From the NCBI GenBank assembly GCA_946188165.1, contig CAMHTW010000010.1:21789-85788 (forward strand): 64,000 nucleotides of DNA, in the 5' to 3' direction. The notes under the pieces were generated by a model. It saw only the letters and a program-made list of their open reading frames with translations. It searched no databases and was not told where the DNA came from. The translations under genes and the position numbers were made by a program. Source of the stretch: an uncultured Prevotella sp. (GTDB lineage Bacteria; Bacteroidota; Bacteroidia; Bacteroidales; Bacteroidaceae). Within the stretch, counting starts at the first letter, position 1, and the number at the start of each line of letters is the position of its first letter. Shown here piece by piece: positions 26,301 to 35,300 of this stretch.

Positions 26301-29300
26301 TAAGCGAGCGCCATATCCTGAATATCCACCTGAACTTCAAGAGTGGTGTTCCGACCGTGGAGGATATCCGTCAGCCAGACATCATCCTGCCGGGTACGGC
26401 TCTGTCAATGCCTGAGCCATACGTCACACCGGGTGCATACGAAATCACCGGTGGTGGTTGGAAATTGTTCGAATCAGAGACGGATGCTGAAAGCCATATC
26501 AATGGCGTTGAGTACACGAACTCTGTAGATCCGCTCTACCTCTATCAGAACAAGTATTGGCTGGCTTACTACACCAGAACGTACTTGGGTGAGACCTACT
26601 CGAACCATGTACCTGTCAGTGTGGCTAACTACCATGACCTGAAGAAGGTGATGGATGCCAAGACGCACCACTACTACATCGACCACAAGGATGTACACGA
26701 GCGTCTCGGTGTTAAGCCCAAGATTTACATCAACGACTATAGCGGAAGTTCGGAGAATGGTCTCGACCTGTTCAAGAACCTGTATGACCTGAGCTTGCTG
26801 ACAACTCCTGCAGCGTCTGGCGCTCTCGAAGGACATGCCCTGCTGAATGAACGTATCAAGGGCGGCGAGAACCTTGAGTTCTTCCTGCGTACGGATATCG
26901 ACCACAGCACTACACCTTGGACATCGATTGCATCTGAAGCAAATCAATGCTTCGAGGGTACGCTTCATGGCGATGGTCATACTATCAGTGGTCTGAACAA
27001 CTCCCTGTTCGGTCATCTCTGTGGTAATGTCTATAACCTCGGCGTAACAGGTTCGTTCACAGGCGCTGGTGTGGCAGATGAAGGCAAGGGCTATGTGGAA
27101 AGCTGCTGGATTAACACCACGGGTACACCGGCAAGCGGCGTCAGAGCCGTCTTTGGTAAACCGACTGCCACTGATGACATCAAGCAGATTGTCAACAGCT
27201 ACTACCAGGCCGGCAAGAGCTATAGTACAACGGACACTGGCAGCCATGGACTTGCAAAAGCTATGAGCGACCAGGCATTCTACAACGGTACAGTGGCCTA
27301 TGACCTGAACAACTTCTACCTGTACAAGCGCTATAACGATGGCACTGGTACAAGCTCTGGCGTTGAATACAAATACTGGATACCGGGCGAGGAAGAACCG
27401 CAGACAGGACACTACGCTAACAACATCGAACTTTGTTCTTCCGGCTACAACAACATCAAGTATGTCGAGGAACGCTTTAAGGACGGTGACTTCCGTTATG
27501 CTGGCGGTACTATTCCTGACAGCGAGGACGAACGCTTCTATACCAAGACGCTCAATCTTGGAACAGAGCAGGAAACCGTAGAAAGCGGCTTCTACCCCAT
27601 CTGGCCGGACGACTATCTGTTCTTTGGCCAGAGACTTACCTACGGCTATGCAACAGAAGCCCATCAGGATGTGCCAACAGCTGTGGCGAAGAATAGTGGA
27701 CGCCTATCGACACTTTTGGATGCCAACCGTGTCTATCGTGCACCGGCTTACTACCGTTCGAAGGATATGAGCTTCATACATTTCAACCCGCAAGTCTATC
27801 TGGCTCAGAAGTCTAAGGACGGCTCTAAGGAGGCATATCCTAACCTGACGGCTATTGACTTCAAGGGACACAATGATACCTATGAAGCTAATGGGGCCCA
27901 TAAGCCTTATGAGTTGGGCTGGAATAATGGTAAGTTCTATGCGCCACTGCTCGATGACGGCGGTCTGACAAGTATCATCAACTGTGACGAGACCAGAAAC
28001 CTGCTGGTATATGCACCGGCAGAAAGTGCTACCACAGGCTATGCCAACAAGGCGACTTACGATGTGCTGACGGGCTACTTTACGGATCCTGCTTACGGTG
28101 ACTATTATAATATAGAAGGCAAACCCGAAGAGTACCGCACGGTTGCAGATGTCACCTCTACCAATGCGGCTATCTACGGTCACCTTGTGAAGAGCAACCT
28201 CAAGGCTACCAACGACCATCTGCTGGTAGATAAGGAAGACTTCAACTGTCCGATAGCCTACCAGTTCGACGGCACTCACCGTATGTGGTACCAGCGTAAG
28301 CCGGAGGATCATGAGTATGTTGACTTCACGAAGGGCTGGCAGGGTATCAGCATCCCGTTCACAGCAGAACTGGTGACTACTGACGATAAGGGTGAGATTA
28401 CCCACTTCTACAGCGGTAGTGAAACGAGCAAGAACGGTACGGGTACTAAGATTGGTCATGAGTACTGGCTGCGTGAATTCAAGAGTATTAGTGAAGAAGG
28501 AACAGCACCTGATGTGGTCGCTAAGGCTTCATTCCTCTATCCTACTGCTACGGTTAATAGTAAGACGGTAGATAATATCTTCCTGTGGGATTACTATTAT
28601 AAGAATACCGCCGTTCACAACCAGAAGGATGAGAACAAGGACACGTATCAGACCTATTATGAGAAGAGCCGCAACTATTCGGGCTATCCGCTACTGGCTG
28701 CTGCCACACCGTATATCCTCGGTCTGCCAGGTGAGACCTACTATGAGTTCGACCTCAGCGGTAACTTCGAGGCTCAGCACACGGCAGTAGCCATTGACAA
28801 GTTGGGTAAGCAAACCATCAGCTTCGTTTCTAATACGGGCATCGATATCGGTGTGAGCGATAAAGAGACAGCAGGCGTTACGCAGGCGTTAGAAGGCACT
28901 AACAAGAACTATAGTTTAACCTTCAAGCCCAGCTATATGAACGAAAATCTGACAGCAGGTACCAACAACTACACGCTGGATACCGCTGGCGACAGCTATG
29001 ACAAGGTGCCTACTACCGGTGCAGCCACTAAAGTCAGTGCCTTCCGTCCATACTTCACGGCTACTGTCACTACAAACAGTCCTAAGATGATACCTGAGCG
29101 TATCATGTTCGGTAATGACTACAGCGGTTTGGAGGGAGAGCCGATTGCAACCCTTGACGGTAATCTGGAGATAAATGTCGAAGGACATAAGATTGTCGCC
29201 ACGTCGCACCTCAAGAATGCTACGACGGTACGTATCATCAACGTCAGCGGCGTTTCCATCGCCAACTATGTCATCCAGCCGGGCGAGACGGTAGAGACCC

Positions 29301-29356
29301 CGGTAAGCATCGAAGGCGTATATATTGCAAACAAGAAGAAACTATTAGTAAAATAG
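17384..29356 (+). CDS. Giant secreted [YF]GGG-repeat protein 1 with type IX-like C-terminal domain
   Basis: A 3,990-residue secreted protein. I use the ATG at 17384; a TTG at 17369 adds five residues. The signal peptide, rich in Met/Gly/Leu from the 9-bp repeat, ends GLSVHAQ. From there to about residue 1920 the protein is made of 20-50-residue repeats around NVYGGGN..A.V.G...V.I..G, the alternation expected of a parallel beta-solenoid. Residues about 1920-2900 carry a second repeat type around Y.AG..I....Y..L. Later come a GLUG-like stretch (GTLHGDGHTISGLNNSLFGH) and a KGWQGISIPF segment common in Bacteroidetes surface proteins. The final ~80 residues (VRIINVSGVSIANYVI then GVYIANKKKLLVK) resemble the type A sorting domain of the type IX secretion system. 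The likely role is a surface fibre or adhesin of the fimbrial locus. No enzymatic motif was recognised. Confidence 0.85.
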   Translation: MRRIITILKKDMRPMGLMRLIGLTVLMSLMGLSVHAQIKIGGNVYGGGNHAEVRGSTKVTVLKGDIGAVMDPDVTKRQLADPSGKVFGGARMANVGGSSFVHIDGENATGYILINQVYGGNDIAGTIGTAAAVGAEIPTELTETQPESGTNEKKNKVDNTFNSYVRISTKATNEHYTQSEIDAASTNPEAAAYGKTTNDVKPDPLAKKVYIGQLFGGGNGDFTYTDDEGNQLKDGDDYIIKQGDTIIARSATPFQLPELDKTYLEIKGGSIVYGYGGGNNATVKQQNIIHIDNPSAVVNHILVDANGNEGNDETYTTYETNKKNGDENPLPSGYTDLLTTERFKEMGINTTFSFPSSGAYQIGRFFGGNNKAEMHIRPTWNLLAGKVRNLYSGGNKGSMTSPDGLLLEIKDYSSLIVDNLFGGCRMADVMPTNDDGVYTPCLNLPGYHFPHQLSARVLVKGGHINNVYGGNDVTGTVYGGNAVDINTTVYGDVYGGGNGAYPYTDSPSLKDDPTYGDFCYYDENSPGGTEGLNAFRPNAEQVSIHLLGTEEHKTVIKGSVFVGGNCASLATKMSNPLVELKIGSYVIADKVFLGNNGEKMVDESILQHYANVYPGAEGFSSFNFKEGPSTFADYMDGVAMPLKPSLVFDNTANGDAATYIDNTSMIGSFFGGGNRGSMTVGGKTTLKFDKKLIIFDKIVAGCNNANVAEGTYNAAYEGGLLGATDERDSYTEGGKIKDRIELNLDNVLIEPKRWNDTFTAVPNGTTLTAGKEYYETDLHETKFIANGTEVSTTANPYYELTTVGLSLEWNTAKWSLAENDFVSTGTSKTGSPKDCEDIDRRLLCGNVYGGCYNSGHVNGNVVININQNLMDRDVIFAQAADNDPYKISGERRTGVLKEAQGDDVMATSLAVYGGGFGADTEIWGSTTINHNNGYAFQMYGGGEQGVVGKKNNDGEYTYNAAYSTTVNLKGINAGYSENESGLPIPESEYIYGGGNEGDVLGDSYVYLGNGRIYDAFGGASNADIYGGTEVHIGYNGGFPWIRDNVYGGNDFGGTVRGNRNHYTVTTREVFDLELKRSSTYVKYIQGRVDSIFGGNYGYYDYADRVFKDYTDGNGAPLDGFTFPHLSDNSFVHFVPEDHSSNHVGYIFGGSVGFPGHEKLCNSMQKETYVLLDDTKTKNANRFANVDVYGGGAFAGVGTTFETLGAGRTAVDLFAGSYHNIYGGCNQEGLVGYTRVNVPTESTAKVNALFGGGKGYDIALFKKEATKQLAARYCDHYVTCVDFKSKKAIVEDGIYGGNENCRIACDTYINIEAPVMQSSGYQATVYGAGYGRKTLSGRTNVFMNNGSNAYKVFGGGRDGNAFNFASMSKWLANQYDLAGTPTGEIEGKLVAYRGLLEDFGTYLAANPLSLPTNIGTYPNAEGAYTGTYTNDILTNDKYHQTNVHIMNGGNVSGYAYGGGYGINAVVSGSTFIELKGGNVNKDVYGGGEGGPVFDEFGLGGFTATTNVNVEGGMARNVYGGGYLGSVGKHHNTVEEELVEAAITDTTPVDIPGVANVTIGKLDGTNFYNGVPAIQRNAYGGGEGGSVYGTSNLTINNGYIGYRYKNTSATAVPNYEYVPELDDQTPNAIELAGNAFGGGYVINSFVDNTNVTMYGGTLRGSLYGGGELGPIGRGTMKSGATGGFTNGNAHIYKGGTTYVKLYDGHVLRNVFGGGRGKDSWGGDGTKYMDADLVATLDLKSKGFVFGKTEVDIYGGEVGTSEGVAQGYGNVFGAGDVGCVYSATGTKSGERYVNSKEGYYYANNELTEDCKVLVEPWCKANSDVNINGTDYAAGKYVPTAALNYLGNKTASAAEWTALGKTDVNKEGIIIHNAVFAGGNTSPGSTEVFANTPTVFGNATASIHDVYNRDLISIGRGRVGGLYGDGNLTLVDGYRELNITNYGTDFYHINPEITLEQYNALPVREAAYYEIRYKCLQQCTDKDGKTYAVGATITADEMLTVFEGVTVGEPAVPMIDADDKPLPAYWEENGVCSRYAGRPMNTVQRADFCGVFGSRMVMQGAQDRVPEVVDYTNYTINRVREVSLNKKTSVRSDDASDAKNKEHGNYFGIYSVVNYLGALTSDVDFHTAVRVTDNTDATTYQCEANGNNYGVATYEDWKNQFHEDRRRNNGTSHNKVALASGVYLELTSEKSTGKGLNEKDWGYITGVVELDLINVQPGMGGGYVYAKNEHGVRSPSGKTNTILTSLNTGAVTNKIFTYSTDDSSKKEWETSGNFVHNTKTIIDDCYNIGNKYKAPDAVPAHYWYIKGAVYVYDQYISAYTGSPNAFSEEVSIPLTITSASHGKLTLMDVMPNRYAYYSNGATKNKLGANQKITIRDKEYGLNDAITYWDYSQLTATEKAMFVEETYTVISDCTYGDGATPVTYKAGTVLSKEEYETLRTYAPKKYLEEGDEVQTPYVHLVTRDEDVDFDYAFRPSNNVSHNTGYILTYNINNPNQWNTWYTPKSGSSLEGKNQTGGADYEDGPTYTPIAPGMYGQNDYKVGSIISHEDYTTYTSIPAAYIPNNGKNPGDEGYDASKKQAIFKPAYIVTAELLETKNKDNIDQRFHKGAVLAKENYTDAQWSSMSGSVQQAYVATSTVQISNTEVIYRNTYLPKSKYDELVSAHSDIATTIQPAYYCIEAGKYGGNYYQTGNNYRALAAFSAMSEDDRKKFDYNYDALDLLIDPNYSRSEGVKYQYDGKNYTTEDEARQNMATYSLPTSIDYSATYKGSTSFKYIDDNNQEQTIKTDGTSVLTRSEFERLPNEQYYWAPISVGAAGTYYVVKETIVLGDTPYAAGQVITSDTYSGLSDTDKLKVETLNFDATGTYYYCREGYTINSSYYTDTEKTGAVTDIHNTKHTTAVPAGTVIKAETDDTVYGYDNVINKQANFSIHGLAPTETSTLYVTRGSDIFDLSAEKIITVIYQYDYVESDMAGQHITPVSERHILNIHLNFKSGVPTVEDIRQPDIILPGTALSMPEPYVTPGAYEITGGGWKLFESETDAESHINGVEYTNSVDPLYLYQNKYWLAYYTRTYLGETYSNHVPVSVANYHDLKKVMDAKTHHYYIDHKDVHERLGVKPKIYINDYSGSSENGLDLFKNLYDLSLLTTPAASGALEGHALLNERIKGGENLEFFLRTDIDHSTTPWTSIASEANQCFEGTLHGDGHTISGLNNSLFGHLCGNVYNLGVTGSFTGAGVADEGKGYVESCWINTTGTPASGVRAVFGKPTATDDIKQIVNSYYQAGKSYSTTDTGSHGLAKAMSDQAFYNGTVAYDLNNFYLYKRYNDGTGTSSGVEYKYWIPGEEEPQTGHYANNIELCSSGYNNIKYVEERFKDGDFRYAGGTIPDSEDERFYTKTLNLGTEQETVESGFYPIWPDDYLFFGQRLTYGYATEAHQDVPTAVAKNSGRLSTLLDANRVYRAPAYYRSKDMSFIHFNPQVYLAQKSKDGSKEAYPNLTAIDFKGHNDTYEANGAHKPYELGWNNGKFYAPLLDDGGLTSIINCDETRNLLVYAPAESATTGYANKATYDVLTGYFTDPAYGDYYNIEGKPEEYRTVADVTSTNAAIYGHLVKSNLKATNDHLLVDKEDFNCPIAYQFDGTHRMWYQRKPEDHEYVDFTKGWQGISIPFTAELVTTDDKGEITHFYSGSETSKNGTGTKIGHEYWLREFKSISEEGTAPDVVAKASFLYPTATVNSKTVDNIFLWDYYYKNTAVHNQKDENKDTYQTYYEKSRNYSGYPLLAAATPYILGLPGETYYEFDLSGNFEAQHTAVAIDKLGKQTISFVSNTGIDIGVSDKETAGVTQALEGTNKNYSLTFKPSYMNENLTAGTNNYTLDTAGDSYDKVPTTGAATKVSAFRPYFTATVTTNSPKMIPERIMFGNDYSGLEGEPIATLDGNLEINVEGHKIVATSHLKNATTVRIINVSGVSIANYVIQPGETVETPVSIEGVYIANKKKLLVK
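17408..17480 (+). repeat. 9-bp repeat array in the signal peptide of giant protein 1
   Basis: Units such as CCAATGGGG, CTGATGAGG, CTTATGAGC and CTGATGGGC are read as Pro/Leu-Met-Gly/Arg and form the hydrophobic export segment. Confidence 0.7.
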
Positions 29357-29380
29357 CACAAGATATGACACAAGATATGA
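29357..29380 (+). repeat. 12-bp direct repeat duplicating the start codon of giant gene 2
   Basis: CACAAGATATGA occurs twice in tandem, beginning right after the stop of giant gene 1. Both copies contain an ATG in the frame of giant gene 2 (29365 and 29377). Confidence 0.7.
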
Positions 29381-32300
29381 CCGAAATGATTATAACTGAA
29401 AGAAACACATATTGCGAAACGGAACAGGGGGACAGCCTCTGTTCACATAAGGAGATGTCACCCTACAGGCATACTCTAAGCATACTGTTGGAGCAGCTTA
29501 GAAGCAGCCTAGAAGCAGGCAAGGAGCAGCTTAGGAGCAGCCTAGGAGCAGACAAGAGGCAGTCTGGAGTACGTTTCATTAACGAGATTACGGCTCGTCG
29601 TCAACGAGATTACGTCTCGTCGTCAACGAGATTACGTCTCGTCATGACCCTGCTTCTGCTGATGACAGTGGGAGTTACGGGAGTATTGGCGCAAATAGAC
29701 TTTTCTGGAACATATTATATCGCCAATGAGACCAATCATGCCAATGGAAATTATGGCACACACTGGTACTTGGTTCCAGGAGCGGATCCGCATCAACCCC
29801 ACTATGCTGATGCTTATTTCCATAACCAGTATTGCAATACAGGTGGTAAAGGTGATTATACAGGAACAAACTATGGTGACCCTGAAAAGCCTTTCCTTAC
29901 CACATACCAGACCAATCAGGATCTGAATTCTATCTGGATTATTAGTTCTACGGGAGACGGATATTATAATATCAAACATGCCAAGACAGGCTATTACGTT
30001 GTTTATGAACCGCCTTACAAAGACGCGATACACCGTAAATCAATGCACCTCGAAAGTACAGACAGCCCTGGAGAAAACGCTAAGTTTACTATCACGGGTA
30101 GTAGTCTGACTGGCCCTATCAATATCAACCCCATGAGCGTTACATCCGGTAATATGTACTTCAACCCCGCTGTTGGTGTAGGTAACCGTGCCCAATACTA
30201 TGGTACTGGAGATTACTATCACGAGGGAATGATAGGCCTATATAGTGGATCTGGCGACAAATCCCAATGGTATCTCGAGAAAACCGCCATTCCACCTACC
30301 ATCACATACGATGAAGAAACTGGCAAGGCGACAATAACCTCTGTGACGGGCACGACGATTCGTTATGCTTTTGATGGTACTACACCAACGGGTAGCAGCG
30401 CAACATATTCAGCGCCTGTTTCCATGGCAGGACATACTATCATCAAGGCTATTGCTGTGGATGCTCAAGGTATAACCTCAAATGTCGTTACGCTGACTCT
30501 GAAAGAATATACCTATCATATCTTGAATAAGGCAGGAACGATAGCTATAGAACATACGTTGAAGCAGCCTGTCGGAAAAACCATAACGGATACTTATACC
30601 AGCATCCCTGCTGCCATCCGTAGCCCGTATTTGGAGGATGAGGAAGTAAAGTTCTTTAATAATTCAGACCATACCGATGAGCATAAGATTTCTGAGACGC
30701 CGTCTGCGACAACTGATATCTATGTGACCTATACCACGGTTCACTTGGATGATAAGTATCTACATTTGAGAGGTGTTCGTGCTCTGAACATTACGATAAA
30801 TGGTGACTATATTTACGACAGTGGAACGGCAGACGCAGGTACGTTTGCGCAAAAAACTACTCCAAATGAAGAAGAAATAGCGACTAATCCCTATTTCTGG
30901 TTCTTTGAAGGTGAGGACCCGTACGCCATAGACATTAGGAATGCGGCAACGAATAACATTATTGGATATGCCACACCGTCCTCATCGCCAACATCACTCA
31001 CATTAAATACATCACCGGCAAATAGTAAGTTTATCATCATGGCTACCAGTGGTGGAGGAGAGTATCAGCAGATGGAGCTGATGGCCGCTACGGGTGATGG
31101 CAACTACTACCGTGTAGGATATACTGATGACGCTTATAATATCAGTACTACTGCTACAGGTGATGCTTCTCTGCAAATACAGGCTTATCCTAACAGCGCT
31201 ACGATTACTTATAAGCTGATAGACCAGGCTGGTAAGATCATCATGGAGATTTCCAGTAAGTCAGAATCAGCAGAACTACCCAGTGAATGGCAAAGCCCTT
31301 TGGTGGGAAAATATAACTACTGGAAAGTCGGGGCATTTGATATCTATGGTACTGGGGATAATACGGTCTATAAACTCAAGGCAGATCCAGAGCTATACCG
31401 CATCACCACCCTTACAGGTCTGGAGAGTGATCAAATCTATGTCACCTATGAAGTGAACGACAGGGTTGTCTTCGACATATCAGATGACGATAAAACCCAC
31501 AATGCGTTATATCCTACCTATATGCTCAAGTTCTATCAGGGCGAGAGTTTCAACCAGGAGAATGGTAAGGACGGTATTGAAGGTTCTGAGCAGCAGGCAG
31601 AATATCCATACTCCAATGGTGATGCCATGCTGTATGTCTATAGTGACACCAAGCGAGAAACTCAATTCGCTTCTGGTGCCAGTACGCGTCCCCGTTGGCT
31701 GTGGTATGCAGTCAGCCCCAAAGCAGCAAAGGTAAACGATACGGAGATAACACCGGGCTATAAGGGTGACCCTTACCATGTGAAGATCATGAGCCACTCG
31801 GCCGACGTTAAGAGTAAGTCTAATTCTGACGTCAAGCATCAGAATTTCTTCCGCACCTACGTAGTGAACTACGGTGGCAGTAACCATGTGGTTACAGGCT
31901 TGACGACCAAGCATACAGACGTTGTTGATGCTGCTCCCACAGAATACATGGTGCTGAGTGCTCCTAACGACAGATATAAGTTGGTTACACTTAATGAGAT
32001 TGAAGGTGCTCCCGAAAATGGGTCTTACGGAAAGCGACAAACGGTGAACACCTTCGAACAATACTGGAAGAACAACCCTACCGTTCAGAACAAGTTGACA
32101 AATAAAGTAGAAAGCTCAGAAAGTGCTACTGACGACATCGAACTTACATCTGACCAGGTATCACAATTGCCAAGCAACTGGCATACCTATCAGAAATGGG
32201 CACAAGCTGCACCATGGGTGAAATGGACTGAAGACGGAAAAACCGGAAAGAAATATCAGAACAAGCACCACTGGTTCCAGACCATCGACATGGGCTCTAC

Positions 32301-35300
32301 CGGTGAGTTCACCTTCGAGGCCCAGAGTATTGACCCGGAGGTTATCCTGCTTGATCAGCACGGATGGGAAATTATGCGTGCTCCATTGTCTGAGGCAGCA
32401 ACCTTGCGTAAATACGACAGCCCTATGGTGGAGGAGTATCAGTGGTATCCTACTGCTGCGAAGGTTACAGGATATCATAAGTATAAGGTCAACGATCCTA
32501 ATATTCCGGTATATTACTCATATACGGATGCAAATGGCAAGACTAAGTGGGCATCATCAGGTGAAAGTGTCACGTTTACATCAACGACACTGGGAGCTGA
32601 TCCATACGCTTACATGGTAGAAAAGGGATATGAGGCTCAGGATAAAAGCGTGAAGACCGACTTCTATGTCACCTATACTGTCAAACCTGAGTATGCCGGA
32701 CTTTATTCTGGTGCTGCTACGGAGAGCGGAGTAACCCCTTCTGCCTTCATGGTAAAACAGGGTAATGAATATGCTAAGATAAATGACAATAATCAGCTGG
32801 ATCCAACAACAGATAATCCTTATAACTTAGAAAGCATCGGTGATGAATGGCACTGGTATGTGAAGCCAAATTTCAACATTGATGAGGAAATGGGCTACGA
32901 GTATGATGTGGAAGAAGATGATGGAGCGGGCGGCACTTTTACACCGAATAAAAATCAAAAAGAAGCTCTTAACTACGAAGAAGGCAGAAACGGCTTCGAC
33001 CCATACAACGTACAGATTCAGAGTGTAAAAAGTCCCACATATTATTTTAAGACCACCACCACTGCTAATTCTCAACTCAAAAACGGTGCATGGGAAGGTT
33101 CATCAACAGACTTGAGCCTAAAGAACATGTCTGTTGACGGACAGACGAATGTTGAAGGGAACGACCAGACCACGTTGGCAGTCACCAACGCGACTTTTAT
33201 GGTAGTTAAGGATGCCAGTGGTCGCATGTTGCTGATGCCTCGTTTCGACCATACGAAGGTGGTAAACTCCTTTACTGCACCACGACTGTCTGCTGCCAAT
33301 GCTGCTAGCCAGTCTTTGGAACTCTTGATGGCTCCTAAGATTATTCATAGCTCAGACGAGTTCCTGTCTATGAATGGTCAATATACCCTTGCAGATGACT
33401 TCACATTTGAAAGTGGCTTTGAGTCATTAGGCTCTGAAACAAATCCGTTTACCGGTTCTATCGATGGTGCTCTTCATACGCTTGCAGGTCTTTCAAAACC
33501 TTTGATAGCCTATGCTGATGGCGCTATTATCAAGAACGTGATATTTAATAATGTAACCATTGGTAATGCAGAAGATGTGCCCAATGTTGGTGCTGTAGTT
33601 GCAAATGCTACTGGTGAAACCCGTATCTATAACTGCGGTATTTTGAGTGGTAGCGTAAGTGGTACTGGAAATGCTGGTAGTATAGTTGGAAATTTGGATG
33701 GTACTTCACGTGTCATCAACTGTTATAGTTATGCCAATGTGAGTGGTTCCACGAATTCAGGCGGTATCGTCGGCTATAACGCTTATCAATCCACCTCTAC
33801 TGATATCAAGACGATGGTGATGAACTGTATGTTCTATGGTGATGTCACTGGCGGTAAAGTGTCCCCTATTTATGGCGGTGAAATCATAAATAATCTAGGA
33901 ATAAAAAATAGTATAAAACAGGGTTTAAGTAACTTTAACTACTATGCATACGAGAAGGCAACAAACTTCAATTCCTTGAAGGATAATAATTCCAATAAAG
34001 TGTATAACAATGCACTGGCTATAGAGGAAAGGTTCCTGACTCGTTTTGAGATATATCGTCAGTTGCTGAACAGTAATCGCAGGTTAGCAGCATATTATGC
34101 TACATCATCAGAAGCAACGGTGAAAGCTTCAGATATGATGAAATGGGTTCTGGAGACAGCAGACAGAAGTATCGAAAACCCTAAAGAGTATCCGATATTG
34201 AAGGCACAGGCCAAATATCCATCTATCATTAACTACGATATAGACCATGCTCCTGACAGCGCTGCTGTAGGTCGCAATCATGGTGGGAAATTGGGCAAGA
34301 CGCTGACAGTAAATCTTAGTGGTACTGGTATTACTACCTCAAAGCTTTATCTGGAACGCACCGATAAGGATTTTGATCACTTCAACTATAACTACGACAA
34401 AGTTCAGTTGCCTTATTTTAATGATGTTGGCACAGGAAACTATACAAATAACCAAGTTGTAACGGGTTGGAAGATTACAGCCATCACCGCTATTGATGGT
34501 GATCCCTATACTTCAGATAATTATCCAACTACTGGAATCACTGATTACCCGAACCATAACTATGCAGATCGTAAGAGTTCTAACAAAGATTTATATTCCG
34601 TCAGTGGTCGCGTGTTCTCTCAAGGAGCGTACTTCGATGTGCCTTATGGTGTTTCAGAAATTACGATAGAACCTTATTGGGCAACAGCAGCATACGTTGC
34701 TGATGATTATATGGATGTTGCTTATGAAACAGGTTGGGCAGGGCATGATGTTACTCAGTTAGGCAAACAGTTCCCAACGAGTAAGATTACCATTAACGGT
34801 AGTGAGCAAACGGTTTATAAATCTATCAGTGCTGCTCTTAATGGTAAAAGTTCCTCTTCGGTCTATGACCTTGCTATCGTGCTGGTAGGAAATCTGCATA
34901 CCAATGATGTACCATCGAATGGAAACGTGCCTTTTACTATTATGTCGGTGGATTTGGATAAGGACAATGAACCGGATTACAGTTATATTTATAGCCATGG
35001 TAAACGTGCTAAGGTATCGCCAATACGTTTTGACTTCATAAATGTTCCTGGTACAGCACAGGCTCAGAAACCAAAAGGAGCAACACAGTTGCGTAATGCT
35101 GCTATCTTTAATACTATAGGTTGGTTTGAGCTCACCAATACCGCGTTGATGTACTTTAGTCAGATAGAGTATGAGAATAGTGATCAATCTCAAAAAGCTC
35201 CGATGATTCTGCAAGGCGGAGTGGTTGATCAATTCGTATCTACGGTGTCTCATAGAGTTGATGGAGATAACATCTATATCCATGTAGGTGGAAATGTGTG

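Noticed and set aside
26474..27664. Long open frames on the minus strand opposite the giant genes (here 396 codons; others at 49459-50553 and 51742-53082)
   Set aside because: They are mirror frames of strongly biased repeat codons (GGT/GGC, TAT, AAC). They show no signal, domain or start context, and the plus-strand frame is continuous with clear domains.
29581..29646. CRISPR-like array
   Set aside because: The 22-bp units are directly adjacent with no spacers, lie inside a coding frame, and no cas gene is nearby.
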